From Caballeronia arvi (GTDB taxonomy: Bacteria; Pseudomonadota; Gammaproteobacteria; Burkholderiales; Burkholderiaceae), in assembly GCF_001544695.2 (NCBI RefSeq), contig NZ_FCOM02000038.1, positions 16,624-80,623 of the forward strand: DNA of 64,000 nt, read 5' to 3'. Positions 9,162 to 17,318 of this stretch are shown here, piece by piece; within the stretch, counting starts at the first letter, position 1, and every line of letters begins with the position of its first letter. The notes under the pieces were generated by a model. It was not told where the DNA came from, ran no database searches, and saw only the letters and a program-made list of their open reading frames with translations. Position numbers and translations under genes: made by a program.

Positions 9162-9688
9162 GACATGCCCTCCGAGTCAGACAACGAGGTCGAAACCGCT
9201 GCCATCTCCGCGTAAAACGCTTCGTCATCTTCGTTGGGAAACGAGGCGTTCAGATCCGTCGAGACGACCGCGCGTTGCGGTGCCCGCAGTGACCCATCCA
9301 GAGCGGATGACACGTGATCGCACGCTCTGCTGAACTCGCGTCGCGCGTTCGTCAGAAGCTCCGACCATCCGCTGTAGCCCGTGAGGCTGCGGATTTCGGC
9401 CGGCGACCATTGGCTCGCATACCCCTCCTGATAGGACCAGAGCAGATGCTGCATTTGCACGGTCGGCGTGATCGCGACTTCCGTCGCACCGGGTGTGGTC
9501 GCCAGCAACAGCAGAGTCTGACCAAGTTGCGCCAGTACAGCGCCGCGATGTTCGCCGAACGGCTGATGCTGGATCGCCGTCGTGAAACCGGCGAAGTCCA
9601 CCAACGACTTTTGAATATCGCGCGCCGTGTTGTCGGCGAGCGAGTATGAGCGAACCCATGAGGGACCAGCAGGATAAAGACCAAACAT
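9149..9688 (-). CDS. Hypothetical protein between the SbcD- and SbcC-like genes
   Basis: A 179-residue soluble protein of unknown family. The ATG at 9688 follows GGGAG at 6 bases and a nested leader hairpin (9708-9742). Because it lies between the two nuclease-complex genes and overlaps sbcC-like by 13 bases, it may be an accessory subunit or regulator. That is inference from position only. Confidence 0.55.
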   Translation of the reverse strand: MFGLYPAGPSWVRSYSLADNTARDIQKSLVDFAGFTTAIQHQPFGEHRGAVLAQLGQTLLLLATTPGATEVAITPTVQMQHLLWSYQEGYASQWSPAEIRSLTGYSGWSELLTNARREFSRACDHVSSALDGSLRAPQRAVVSTDLNASFPNEDDEAFYAEMAAVSTSLSDSEGMSCGL

Positions 9689-9707
9689 GACGCACTCCCA
9701 TGAAAAG

Positions 9708-9742
9708 GGCGGAGTGCGCCCCGGTAGGGGTCGCGCCCCGCC
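9708..9742 (-). promoter_or_regulatory. Nested leader hairpin
   Basis: Outer stem ggcgg/ccgcc with an inner cccc/gggg stem, followed by CTTTTC and GGGAG before the ATG at 9688. Confidence 0.55.
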
Positions 9743-9791
9743 AGGGTGAAAGATTGATTGAACTGCTTGAGAAAGGTGCTGCAACTACTGT

Positions 9792-9812
9792 ATCGATGCG
9801 TCAATGACGCGG
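9792..9812 (-). promoter_or_regulatory. GCATCGA operator/leader hairpin with -10-like box
   Basis: On the minus strand GCGTC-att-GACGC is followed by ATCGA. A -10-like TATCGA stands about 11 bases before it. It belongs to the ten-copy family described in the findings and should mark the transcription start for the 9688 gene. Confidence 0.5.
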
Positions 9813-9919
9813 CGAACCTCTGTTTCGATAGCGGCGGGAAACTTCCGCGCTATCGGAACACGGCTACGTGTTCAGTGTGAAGGAGCCGTGCTGGCCTCCT
9901 TCACATATCGAGGCTGTTA

Positions 9920-11341
9920 CTACGCCGCGAACAAATCATCGTCGAGCCACGAAAGCTGCCCGGCCAATCCGGATGGAGTACCGGATGGGCCAATCGAAGC
10001 CGAGTCGACGACTTCAACCGTCGCGTCGGGCATCGGCAACTCTGCCGGCGCTTCGATGTCCGCAACCGGTATCGCTGCAGGTCTGTCCGCAGGCGGGCTT
10101 TCCAGGGCAGCTGCACTGTCTATCAGGTTCGACAGGACACGCGCAGCGATCGACTCAGCATCACCAGTTTCGAGAAGCTGCAGCCGATCCAACAGCGGGC
10201 CTGGCGTCACGTCCGTATGCTCACACCAGCGCTCGATTTTCCGATCGATCGTCGTCTCCAGACTGATCCCTTGCGCGCGCGAGCGGACCACGGGCAGGAT
10301 GCGCGCTTCGACCTTCAACTCTGCTGCGTTCGCGAACAACGCTGCGATCGCCTCGCGGTCGACCGACTGGCGGTGCTCTTCGTCGACTTGCCAACGAATG
10401 CGGACGAACTTGTCCGTTGCATCCAGCGCGATCGCGGCAAGACGCTGGATGTCAGGCGGACCATCGAAGTCAATACAGAGGGTCTCGCGCGAAGGCGTCA
10501 CGATGAAATCCGCTTGCGCGTGCCCCACCTGAACGTCCCACATGAGATAACCCTTGTCGCCGTCTTCGCCGTAGTGGAAGCGCCCGATCGATCCCGGATA
10601 CGCCACCACTCGCCCGGCACGCTCCCACTGTTGCGCCTTGTGGATGTGTCCCAGCATGAACGCGTCGCACTCGGCCTCGAAGAGACTGCCGAGCGAAAAC
10701 TCATGATCGAAGCCTGCCATCGTGACGCCGTGCTCGGTCGTGCAGCCGTTGACCGTGCCATGCGACACGCCGACCGTACGAACACCCTCAGCGCGAAGCT
10801 GCTGGTTGATTCGTCCAGCGGCACTGAGGTAGTCGGACAGCACGCCCTCGAGTCCCGTCGCCGCGTCCTTTGCGCCGACGGCTGCCGCCAGTTGCCCCTT
10901 GTTGACGGTGGGCAAACAGGTGAATACGACGTCGGCGCCGATCGAGAGTACTTCGCGCAGCTCGTCTTCGGAGAAGACCGGTCCGCTCGATGCATAGAAC
11001 CGGCCTTCGTGAAGACTAACCTGCTGGACGCGCTCCGCAACATAGATCTGATGTGTTGCCGACATCAGTTCGAAGTTGCGAAGCGTTCCCGGCGGCTCAT
11101 GCAAAAACGTTCCCTGCAACATGAGCACCGGCATACTTCCGCTGAGCCCATTGATGCGTCGGGCGAGCCGATGCAGGGACGGCGCATGCGCGTCGAGCCG
11201 ATGATCGGTCGCGTCACCGGAGATGACAGCTACATCCGCGTGCATGAGTACTGCGTGCTCGGTCGCGAAGCCAAAACAGCGATCGGCCTCTTCGAGATTC
11301 CCGGGCGCGTAATGCAAGTCAGAGAAATGAGCGATTTTCAC
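9920..11341 (-). CDS. SbcD/Mre11-like DNA repair nuclease
   Basis: A 473-residue calcineurin-like phosphoesterase. Metal-binding motifs stand in order: HFSDLHY near residue 6, ISGDATDH near 40, a changed GNHD motif reading QGTFLHE, VSHGT near 185 and GHIHK near 232. The GTG at 11341 has GGAGG four bases upstream; longer frames lack such a site. It should form the nuclease half of an SbcCD-type complex with the ATPase encoded further along. About 200 C-terminal residues form a DNA-contact or partner-binding region. The GNHD-to-GTFLHE change keeps the His but loses the Asn. Confidence 0.75.
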   Translation of the reverse strand: MKIAHFSDLHYAPGNLEEADRCFGFATEHAVLMHADVAVISGDATDHRLDAHAPSLHRLARRINGLSGSMPVLMLQGTFLHEPPGTLRNFELMSATHQIYVAERVQQVSLHEGRFYASSGPVFSEDELREVLSIGADVVFTCLPTVNKGQLAAAVGAKDAATGLEGVLSDYLSAAGRINQQLRAEGVRTVGVSHGTVNGCTTEHGVTMAGFDHEFSLGSLFEAECDAFMLGHIHKAQQWERAGRVVAYPGSIGRFHYGEDGDKGYLMWDVQVGHAQADFIVTPSRETLCIDFDGPPDIQRLAAIALDATDKFVRIRWQVDEEHRQSVDREAIAALFANAAELKVEARILPVVRSRAQGISLETTIDRKIERWCEHTDVTPGPLLDRLQLLETGDAESIAARVLSNLIDSAAALESPPADRPAAIPVADIEAPAELPMPDATVEVVDSASIGPSGTPSGLAGQLSWLDDDLFAA

Positions 11342-11361
11342 GTCGCCTCCATAATGAAAAA

Positions 11362-11389
11362 GAGCCGCCCCGTTTCCGGAAGGCAGCTC
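11362..11389 (-). promoter_or_regulatory. Leader hairpin before the SbcD-like gene
   Basis: Stem gagccgcc / ggcagctc, then TTTTTC and GGAGG before the GTG start. It looks like an intrinsic terminator placed inside the leader. Confidence 0.55.
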
Positions 11390-11426
11390 GATTGATCCAA
11401 CGCCAGACCTCGACGTAGCGATTGAC

Positions 11427-11618
11427 TCAAAACACCGTAATGCATCCTTCCCCTTCGCCCCATTCAATCGTGAGTTTGGAGGGAACGGGTTCGATATAGG
11501 AGGTGCTCTTGCACCCCTGGCATTCAACGACGATGCGTACGGTGCGGTCCGCGGTGAACACCTTGAAAGTGTCGTGCCCGCAGCCGCCACATCGCATCTG
11601 CTTTTGATCAGTCAACAT
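11427..11618 (-). CDS. Small zinc-ribbon protein
   Basis: A 63-residue protein with two cysteine pairs (CGGC near residue 9 and CQGC near 33), the spacing of a zinc ribbon. The rest is a short beta-rich tail. No catalytic residues are visible; such proteins often bind nucleic acid or a partner. It lies between the NADAR gene and the SbcD-like gene in the same direction. Confidence 0.55.
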   Translation of the reverse strand: MLTDQKQMRCGGCGHDTFKVFTADRTVRIVVECQGCKSTSYIEPVPSKLTIEWGEGEGCITVF

Positions 11619-11630
11619 AGGCTCTTGCTG

Positions 11631-12125
11631 TCATTGTTGCGATTGAATAGACAGCGCGTCCCGGACATTCATCAGCGCTTGGCCGAGAAGGTTCTGGGCA
11701 CGCCACTTCGATTTGTCTGTGATGTCGGGATGACGCTCACCTAGCCCCACGCCCCAGATCACGTCGTAGGGACTCGCCTCGACAATCTCAGTCGGAGCGG
11801 TCGCAAGAAGCAGCGATCGCAACCCGGGATGCTGCGCGAACTTCTCGCGGCAACCAACGTAGACGATCGACTCTCGTTTTTCCTTCCACGTTCCGAGGTC
11901 GTAGCCCTTAACCTGGCGGCCAAGTGCTTTCTGCTCTTTGGGATGATGAGCGGAGAGGATGGCTTGTGCCGCCGCTTCATCACCAAAAAGCTTCGCCTTC
12001 GAGAACATCGTCATCTGTTCCACCGACGTAAACGCCACGCCGTGATACACGAACCGGCACGGATGCCAGTTGCTAAAAGCATCGTCCGCGCCGAAGAACA
12101 GCGTGAAGTTGCCGACTCTACGCAT
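11631..12125 (-). CDS. NADAR (YbiA-like) family protein
   Basis: A 164-residue protein with NADAR hallmarks: FGADDAFSNWHPC near the start, the central SVEQMTMFSKAKLFGD segment and the C-terminal VIWGVGLGE and WRAQNLLGQALM. The family contains N-glycosidases acting on riboflavin intermediates and enzymes that remove ADP-ribose from guanine, which reverses DarT-type toxins. Which substrate this one uses cannot be told. The ATG at 12125 has AGGAG 6 bases upstream. No DarT gene is visible nearby. Confidence 0.8.
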   Translation of the reverse strand: MRRVGNFTLFFGADDAFSNWHPCRFVYHGVAFTSVEQMTMFSKAKLFGDEAAAQAILSAHHPKEQKALGRQVKGYDLGTWKEKRESIVYVGCREKFAQHPGLRSLLLATAPTEIVEASPYDVIWGVGLGERHPDITDKSKWRAQNLLGQALMNVRDALSIQSQQ

Positions 12126-12174
12126 TGGAAACTCCTTCGCGTGAACAAGTAGATGGGCCGCCGAAGCGGACGAA

Positions 12175-12197
12175 TTCGATGCGCTGAAGCCGCGCGG
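12175..12197 (-). promoter_or_regulatory. GCATCGA operator/leader hairpin (diverged copy)
   Basis: GCGC-ggcttca-GCGC followed by ATCGAA on the minus strand, about 50 bases before the NADAR start. The -10-like box is poor, so this copy is less certain. Confidence 0.4.
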
Positions 12198-12251
12198 TCG
12201 AAAACATTTGAGCAAGCGTCTCTTGCTGAAATGCTCTCATGCGCAACAGAA

Positions 12252-12300
12252 AGGAAGCGCCAGCCTTTCCCGCGTCGAAATAGCGCGGGAAAGGGACTGG
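12252..12300 (-). terminator. Intrinsic terminator after the RDF-like gene
   Basis: A long stem (ccagcctttcccgcg / gcgcgggaaagggactgg) with an 8-base loop lies just past the stop at 12307 and before the NADAR promoter. Confidence 0.6.
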
Positions 12301-12306
12301 CTAGAG

Positions 12307-13608
12307 TTATTCGTAGAGCACGCTTCCAACCGCGTCCTGGATCTCGACGTCAAGCGACGCGGGATCGTCGAGCGCGGCGGTCAGCCTCGAATTCATCGCA
12401 CCAACGTCCGCGATTCGTTCGATCCAGCCACGACCGTACCGCTGGTGCGCGTACACGCGAAAGCCATGCTGTCGCTCGGATTGGTTCAGCCCAAGGCGTT
12501 GAAGCAGGTCAGACATCCGGTGGCGCTTCTCTTCGAGCGTCTCGTTGGATTCAAACCGCTCTTCGACTTCGGGCATTCCCGCCGATTTACCGCCGGTGCT
12601 CAGGCTGTCGTCAGGCTGAAGGGTCGCTTCATGCAACGTTTCGACCGAGCCATCCGCTTCGATCAGCGCAACCGCCCGACTGGCCGCGTCCAGGGCAAGC
12701 TGCCCTTCTTCCGCGCCATCGAGCAGCGCGCCGAGGTCAATGTCAGCATCGAGCACGGTCAACATCTGCTTCTGCCGAACGGCTTGCCCGTTATCGTCGA
12801 TCCGGGTGATGTCGAACTCTTTCTTCGAGAGCCAGAAGCGCGTGCCGGTGAGCCTGCCGCGCGCGAGCGACACGGTTTGCATCGCCGAATACGCTTTCTG
12901 AAGCACGTAGATCGAATTGGTCGGCAGCTCAATCAGGCCGAGGCCTTTCACATCCGGAATCGCGAACACGAAATTCGCGGTCAGGTTGCACTTTCGGTCC
13001 TGATACTGCGGACAAACGTGCGGGTCGCAAATGCCATCGGGAATGTCATCGTCCTGCCGGTGCACTACGAGTCGACCACCGAAAGACCGGCGGGCACGTT
13101 GCGCACGGGCATTGCGCTCGACGGGCGCGTACATCTTGCAGTAGCGCTTGCCGTCCCGATCATACTCGGAGAAGTACTGCCGCCCCGCTGTCGTGTAGGC
13201 CGCCATCTGGTTGGGCACATTTCGCAGCCAGTCATCGAACGCGAACATGACAGGGAAGCGATACAGCTTCACGCCCTGCCCGCGATCCTCGCCATACAGC
13301 CGCAGGATTTCGTCGGCCGTGTCCGGATTCGAGAAGTCGGAGCGTCTGCACACGAAGTACGGCACGTTCTTCGGAACCAGCGCATTTCGCAACTTGAGCG
13401 TCGTTTCCAGCAGCTTGCCGATGGCTTCATAGGACTCGCCCGCGGCCACCATGTCGTGATACAGCTTGACTGCGCGATCGTTCGCCTGATTGGCGCGCGT
13501 GAGTACCTTGATACCGGGTCGAATCTTGCCGATCGTGGGGGGGCGAATCGCTCGCTCTTCGACGAGACTGCGCGGGGCGTGATCGAACATCTGAACAACA
13601 GCGTTCAT
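12307..13608 (-). CDS. Possible recombination directionality factor (gp3-like family)
   Basis: A 433-residue protein. The N-terminal half (RPPTIGKIRPGIK, PKNVPYF, LYGEDRG, a cysteine segment CDPHVCPQYQDRKC near residue 192, and LPTNSIY) matches a phage and plasmid family often named recombination directionality factor, or hydrolase/metal-binding protein, after phiC31 gp3. The cysteines suggest a zinc site. RDFs switch serine integrases from integration to excision, yet only tyrosine recombinases are visible here, so the role is uncertain. AAGGA lies 7 bases before the ATG, and the upstream gene overlaps it (ATGA). Confidence 0.5.
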   Translation of the reverse strand: MNAVVQMFDHAPRSLVEERAIRPPTIGKIRPGIKVLTRANQANDRAVKLYHDMVAAGESYEAIGKLLETTLKLRNALVPKNVPYFVCRRSDFSNPDTADEILRLYGEDRGQGVKLYRFPVMFAFDDWLRNVPNQMAAYTTAGRQYFSEYDRDGKRYCKMYAPVERNARAQRARRSFGGRLVVHRQDDDIPDGICDPHVCPQYQDRKCNLTANFVFAIPDVKGLGLIELPTNSIYVLQKAYSAMQTVSLARGRLTGTRFWLSKKEFDITRIDDNGQAVRQKQMLTVLDADIDLGALLDGAEEGQLALDAASRAVALIEADGSVETLHEATLQPDDSLSTGGKSAGMPEVEERFESNETLEEKRHRMSDLLQRLGLNQSERQHGFRVYAHQRYGRGWIERIADVGAMNSRLTAALDDPASLDVEIQDAVGSVLYE

Positions 13609-13874
13609 GACGGTTTCCTTGCGAGAAAAAAAATGGTGTTGGTCCGCAGCGTGTCGGCCTGAGATTGCATCTCCCGGGCCGCCGTACTGCCGCGACGAAC
13701 GCTCACGTGGTGGATAAAGACAGAGCGCTCTGAGTCGCTGTACATCGCGACCTGAGCAACTTCGCAGCGCGCGCGCCAATCAGGGGACGCAGTGTCCGCT
13801 TGCTCGCGCTCGGTATCGATTTGATGCTTGATGGCCTCAGCAATGCGCTGGTTGAGGCGGTCGGGCAACAGCAT
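13605..13874 (-). CDS. Hypothetical protein
   Basis: An 89-residue basic protein (opening LLPDRLNQRIAEA) with no recognised family. The ATG at 13874 has GGAGG 8 bases upstream. Its stop overlaps the start of the RDF-like gene, so the two are translationally coupled. Confidence 0.5.
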   Translation of the reverse strand: MLLPDRLNQRIAEAIKHQIDTEREQADTASPDWRARCEVAQVAMYSDSERSVFIHHVSVRRGSTAAREMQSQADTLRTNTIFFLARKPS

Positions 13875-13921
13875 GAACAGCACCTCCGTTGAGAAAGGTC
13901 CGTCGCGGGGAGCGACAGACG

Positions 13922-13955
13922 AAAAAAAAAGCCCGCTCCGGTGAGGGGGCGAGCT
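13922..13955 (-). terminator. Terminator-like hairpin in the leader
   Basis: GC stem agc.cgc / gcgggct followed on the minus strand by nine T. It lies 50-80 bases before a start codon, so it may be an attenuator and not a simple terminator. Confidence 0.6.
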
Positions 13956-13988
13956 TCGTGAAATCGATAGAGAGGGAGGCCTACGCGC

Positions 13989-14378
13989 CACGTCCCTTCC
14001 GGGGACGTGACGTGCAGGGAGCGCCCGGAGATCCGGGGCGCTCAGTCAGAGAACGTAAAGTCGTTCTCGCGCGGCATGGTCACGCCGCGCAACAGCCCTT
14101 TTCGGAATTGCTTCCACCGCAGGTTTCACGGATCAGCCAACTTCGATCGTTCTACCCAGATCAGGCTCTGGAGAGAGAACACCCGAAGGGTTCGAACGAT
14201 GTACCGGTGCAAAGAATGCAGGCCAGGATACGAGTATCACGGCTGAAATTGGGGAGTGTGTAGCGAACACACTCAGCACAAGGAAGATTTCCACACCGGT
14301 AGCGATCCGGTCGGAGCATGCGAACGCACAAGGCGAGCACGGCTTGCAGAAAAAAGATGGGACTCCGGGCTTGGAGTC
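13989..14378 (-). ncRNA. Array of ten hairpins in a long 5' leader
   Basis: Ten consecutive inverted repeats lie between the promoter-linked GCATCGACC hairpin at 14381 and the genes at 13874. Stems are at 13989-14009, 14019-14043, 14049-14068, 14069-14090, 14156-14171, 14177-14193, 14227-14238, 14255-14273, 14296-14310 and 14361-14378. Each has a different sequence, so this is not a CRISPR. No good reading frame fills the stretch on either strand. A structured, multi-hairpin leader RNA, or remains of several small leader units, is the simplest reading. Its function is unknown. Confidence 0.45.
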
Positions 14379-14380
14379 GA

Positions 14381-14402
14381 GGTCGATGCGTCGGCGACGC
14401 GG
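14381..14402 (-). promoter_or_regulatory. GCATCGACC operator/leader hairpin with -10-like box
   Basis: GCGTC-gcc-GACGC followed by ATCGACC on the minus strand; GATACT/TACTCA stands about 10 bases before. It heads the 500-base leader described above. Confidence 0.55.
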
Positions 14403-14480
14403 GGAATGGAATTGAGTATCCGGGTTAAATGCGCTCGTGTGCAGTGGAAAGCTCGCGAAATTCGTATAGCTTTCGCTGCC

Positions 14481-14509
14481 TTGACACTTGTCTAAACAAT
14501 GAAAATCTT
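14481..14509 (+). promoter_or_regulatory. Sigma70-like promoter
   Basis: TTGACA at 14481 and AATCTT at 14504 with a 17-base spacer, 37 bases before the ATG at 14546. It should drive the plus-strand membrane/bactofilin set. Confidence 0.55.
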
Positions 14510-14545
14510 ATGTGAGAGAGAACACAAACGAACCGAAAAACGATC

Positions 14546-15145
14546 ATGGCTGTTATCAACATGGAAATGCCCGACGAGGAACCGACACGCGCCTCACCTC
14601 CGAGCAACGAAAGCGCGGCCGAGAGCGGTCTTCGCCCCCTTTCAAGGCTCACCAGTGATAGCCGTCTCGCCAGAATTCACGCCGAAACGCTCGCGCTGAC
14701 AGAACTGCCCTACTACTCGAAGTTCGCGCGTGAATTTTTGCGCTCAGACTTCAACTTCGCGGCCGCAAAAATGACCGTCGCGCGTGGCGGCAAGCTCATC
14801 GCGATCGAAGCGGAATTTCGAGCCGCCGAGGCTTTCTTCAAGAAAGCGCTGGATTGGGCGAACAAGTTGCCGGGCAGACGCACACCCACTCAACCCGAGT
14901 TGGTGACGCTGGAGATCAAGCACGCCATGTCGGGCCGGCTCGTTCGCGTGCTTTCCATGTATGACCAGCTTTTCCTGAAGACAATGGAAGCGCTGATGTT
15001 CCGCTCTCTGACGGCGCAAACGCGTCAGGCCGCGCTGCAGGCGGCCGAAATCCGCGTCAAGCAAATCCCTTTCTTGTGCATTCCGGACAACAACAGGTTC
15101 GCGCCTGAAGGTGTGTTGCTTCCCGACCCCGACGAGACGCACTGA
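14546..15145 (+). CDS. Hypothetical helical protein
   Basis: A 199-residue soluble protein, helical from residue 40 on, with a low-complexity, proline- and serine-rich N-terminus. The pattern ALTELPYYSKF..., GGKLIAIEAEFRAAE and LVRVLSMYDQLF looks like a conserved plasmid or ICE protein, but I cannot name the family. The segment around YDQLF loosely resembles one near the end of the 278-residue protein at 19628. A sigma70-like promoter precedes it. It is the first gene of the plus-strand group that includes the bactofilin. Confidence 0.55.
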   Translation: MAVINMEMPDEEPTRASPPSNESAAESGLRPLSRLTSDSRLARIHAETLALTELPYYSKFAREFLRSDFNFAAAKMTVARGGKLIAIEAEFRAAEAFFKKALDWANKLPGRRTPTQPELVTLEIKHAMSGRLVRVLSMYDQLFLKTMEALMFRSLTAQTRQAALQAAEIRVKQIPFLCIPDNNRFAPEGVLLPDPDETH

Positions 15146-15247
15146 ACTGGTTTTAATGACCTTATCCGCGCTCACCTTGATTTCCGGCAGCGCTGTTTAA
15201 GCTCGATCCAACACGTCTTCGACCAAACCTACACAGGAGGATCCCGC

Positions 15248-16153
15248 ATGGACTTGCGCGAAATTCAAAGACTGCATGCGCAGTTCGCACCTGACTCGAT
15301 GACCATTGATCTGCCGCGTCAAATTGCGGCGCTGCCGGCACCGGCCGTGTTTGAAAGCGACAGCAAATCGTCGAAGCTGACATCGCGCATGTCCAAGTCC
15401 GGTCCGGTTTTGCGTCGCTGCGCCAAGCCCCTTCTCATCGCACTGATCGTCGCGATGGCGGGTGTCGGCGCGGCGAGGATCTGGCATGCCGTCGGCGCGA
15501 GCACGATGCCGCAAAAGAGCAGCGGGGAAAAGGCTTCGTCGCAGAAGAACGAAAACGCGACCGCGCCGGTCCTCGCCAGTGAACCCGCTCTTCGCCCGAT
15601 CGACGCCTCGCCTGCTCGCCCGGTCGCAGTTGCCCCGATGCTGAGCGCGAGCGACCTCGGCAACGCGCCGACCGTCGGATTGACAGTCGATCAGTTTCGC
15701 AATTCGCTCAGCCCGACGTCGGCCACGAATACCGGCAACGCAGGCGCCGCCAAAGCCACGCCGACCGCGTCCAACGAAACGAAGCTTGCAGCCGTCTCGC
15801 CGATCCGCCAGTCGCATCGCGAGCCGCAAGCCGCACGTGCAGTCGCCGCGCCCCAGCCGCAAATCGTGCAGGCGGAATCGAAGCCGGTCGTGCCGGTCGT
15901 GCCAGTCGTGCTGCCGGCGCCGCCAGCACCGGCGACCACGTCATCCGCGAGTGCTGCCGTCGCGCCCGTACCGGCTCAAGCAGCCGAGCGCGGCACGTCG
16001 TCACCGCCAGCGACCCGGGCGCACAGCTATCGGCATCACACCGTACGTCCGCGCGACGAGCAGGCAAGCGACAGCGACACGGCCCCGGCGGCGTCGAATA
16101 AGAAGCCCGCACCGGCGAGCCGCGCCGGTTCCAACGAAGTGCAAATGTTCTGA
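15248..16153 (+). CDS. Single-pass membrane protein with long Pro/Ala-rich tail
   Basis: 301 residues: a cytoplasmic stretch of about 60, one membrane span near 61-80 (LLIALIVAMAGVGAARIW), then a low-complexity periplasmic tail rich in A, P, S and V. A perfect AGGAGG lies 7 bases before the ATG. The architecture resembles envelope-spanning linker proteins such as TonB-like or T4SS accessory proteins. Its place 8 bases before the bactofilin suggests it may anchor or recruit that polymer. Confidence 0.6.
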   Translation: MDLREIQRLHAQFAPDSMTIDLPRQIAALPAPAVFESDSKSSKLTSRMSKSGPVLRRCAKPLLIALIVAMAGVGAARIWHAVGASTMPQKSSGEKASSQKNENATAPVLASEPALRPIDASPARPVAVAPMLSASDLGNAPTVGLTVDQFRNSLSPTSATNTGNAGAAKATPTASNETKLAAVSPIRQSHREPQAARAVAAPQPQIVQAESKPVVPVVPVVLPAPPAPATTSSASAAVAPVPAQAAERGTSSPPATRAHSYRHHTVRPRDEQASDSDTAPAASNKKPAPASRAGSNEVQMF

Positions 16154-16161
16154 GAACTCAC

Positions 16162-16614
16162 ATGAAAACCGAACTCAACATCACGCTTATCGCGCCGGGC
16201 TGCGCCATCACCGGCGAGATCGTGGTCGACCACGGCGTGTCCTGCTTTGGCCTGCTCAACGGCGGCATCATTTCGACACAGGGTCTCTTGCACATCGGCG
16301 AAGGCGGATTCGTCAAGGGCAGCGCAGAGGGCGAGCACGTGCGCGTCGATGGCCGGGTGGATGGCGACGTACACGCGCGCGGCTCGCTCGAAATCAATGG
16401 TCAAGTTTCCGGCGACATCTACTACAGCGGCACGATCCGCCTTGGTCCGCGCGCCTCGCTCGATGGCACGCTCAAGCGCGTCGCACGCATGCTTACCATC
16501 GAAAGCGAACCGGTCGACGATCAGAGCCCGATCGCAGGCGTCCCGCTGACCGCGCCCAAGGCCGTCGAGCGTGAAGCCTCGAACGTGACCGACATCTCGC
16601 GAGCCATTGGCTGA
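16162..16614 (+). CDS. Bactofilin (polymer-forming cytoskeletal protein)
   Basis: A 150-residue protein whose core (residues 5-115) is the glycine-spaced beta-helix of bactofilins: GCAITGEIV, GLLNGGIIS, VRVDGRVDGDVHARG, LEINGQVSGDIYYSG and LGPRASLDG. Bactofilins polymerise without nucleotide and position envelope or DNA-segregation machinery. It is the middle gene of a membrane-bactofilin-membrane set, so a membrane-attached scaffold is likely. Bactofilins on mobile replicons are uncommon, and a role in partition or conjugation is only inference. Confidence 0.85.
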   Translation: MKTELNITLIAPGCAITGEIVVDHGVSCFGLLNGGIISTQGLLHIGEGGFVKGSAEGEHVRVDGRVDGDVHARGSLEINGQVSGDIYYSGTIRLGPRASLDGTLKRVARMLTIESEPVDDQSPIAGVPLTAPKAVEREASNVTDISRAIG

Positions 16615-16639
16615 TTTTCCTCAACCGAAGGAACCGTTG

Positions 16640-16855
16640 ATGACTGCAGCAGTTGATTTCTCACCGCTCGTATCCGTGGTGGTCACAGGTAGCATCAAGA
16701 TCGTCGCCAGCTTGACGATGGCGCTTGTCGCGTACCTCGTTGTTTTTCTGATATTGAAGCGCCGTGTCGATAGCCGATTAGCGAATCTTGCGGGTAGCGC
16801 GATTTCAGGTTTTGCAGGAATTGACGCGCTGTACATGTTCTTCGTTGGCCACTAA
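16640..16855 (+). CDS. Small two-pass membrane protein
   Basis: 71 residues with two hydrophobic spans (about 14-40 and 52-70) joined by a basic loop (KRRVDSR). AAGGA lies 7 bases before the ATG. It follows the bactofilin by 25 bases and probably shares its transcript. No family recognised. Confidence 0.55.
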   Translation: MTAAVDFSPLVSVVVTGSIKIVASLTMALVAYLVVFLILKRRVDSRLANLAGSAISGFAGIDALYMFFVGH

Positions 16856-16875
16856 CTTGGAAACGGAGAGTGCTG

Positions 16876-16953
16876 ATGTCTTATAGGTCGATCGCCGCGA
16901 GCGATTCAATCAGGCGATTTTCGATCCCCCTGCTTTTTTTCGCAGGCGCCTGA
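16876..16953 (+). CDS. Possible 25-residue leader or small protein
   Basis: A short frame with GGAG upstream that ends in a hydrophobic stretch (IPLLFFAGA). It may be a tiny membrane protein or an accidental frame. From its stop to the CsbD gene (16954-17318) I see only the terminator at 17215. Confidence 0.25.
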   Translation: MSYRSIAASDSIRRFSIPLLFFAGA

Positions 16954-17214
16954 ACGTGTACCCACTCGAACCGATCTTCGACTTTCACACCACAACATGG
17001 GAGGCGGCGTCTCAAGAGGCGGCGTTCGAAGGTCGGTGTTTCTGCATGTTGGATACGGGCCGGATCCTAAATCGGGACGCGATGCCTCCCGCAACGCCGC
17101 ACTGGAACCCCCAGACTTCGACATCAGAGGATGCACCATGGAAAACCGCTTGTCTAATTTCGATTAGGGTTTATACTTAACCCGTCTCCTCCATGTCTCC
17201 ACTAATATGGATTT

Positions 17215-17246
17215 AGCCCGCCATCGCGCGGGCTTTTTATTTTTTG
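17215..17246 (+). terminator. Intrinsic terminator
   Basis: Stem agcccg/cgggct followed by a T-rich run of 13 bases. It should end the bactofilin transcript. Confidence 0.75.
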
Positions 17247-17318
17247 GGAATCAAGACGGGTCCAGAGTTTGCTCAAATCTAAGCGTGGAATTCTCCACGG
17301 ACACGACGGAGGCTGACC

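Noticed and set aside
10217..11395. A long frame antisense to the SbcD-like gene
   Set aside because: It mirrors third-position GC of the real gene and has an unlikely residue mix (arginine- and histidine-rich) without motifs.
13989..14378. Hairpin series considered as a CRISPR array
   Set aside because: No repeat recurs; each stem has its own sequence and spacing is irregular.
16956..17180. A 74-codon frame after the bactofilin set
   Set aside because: GTG start without ribosome site, poor residue pattern, and it runs up to a terminator.
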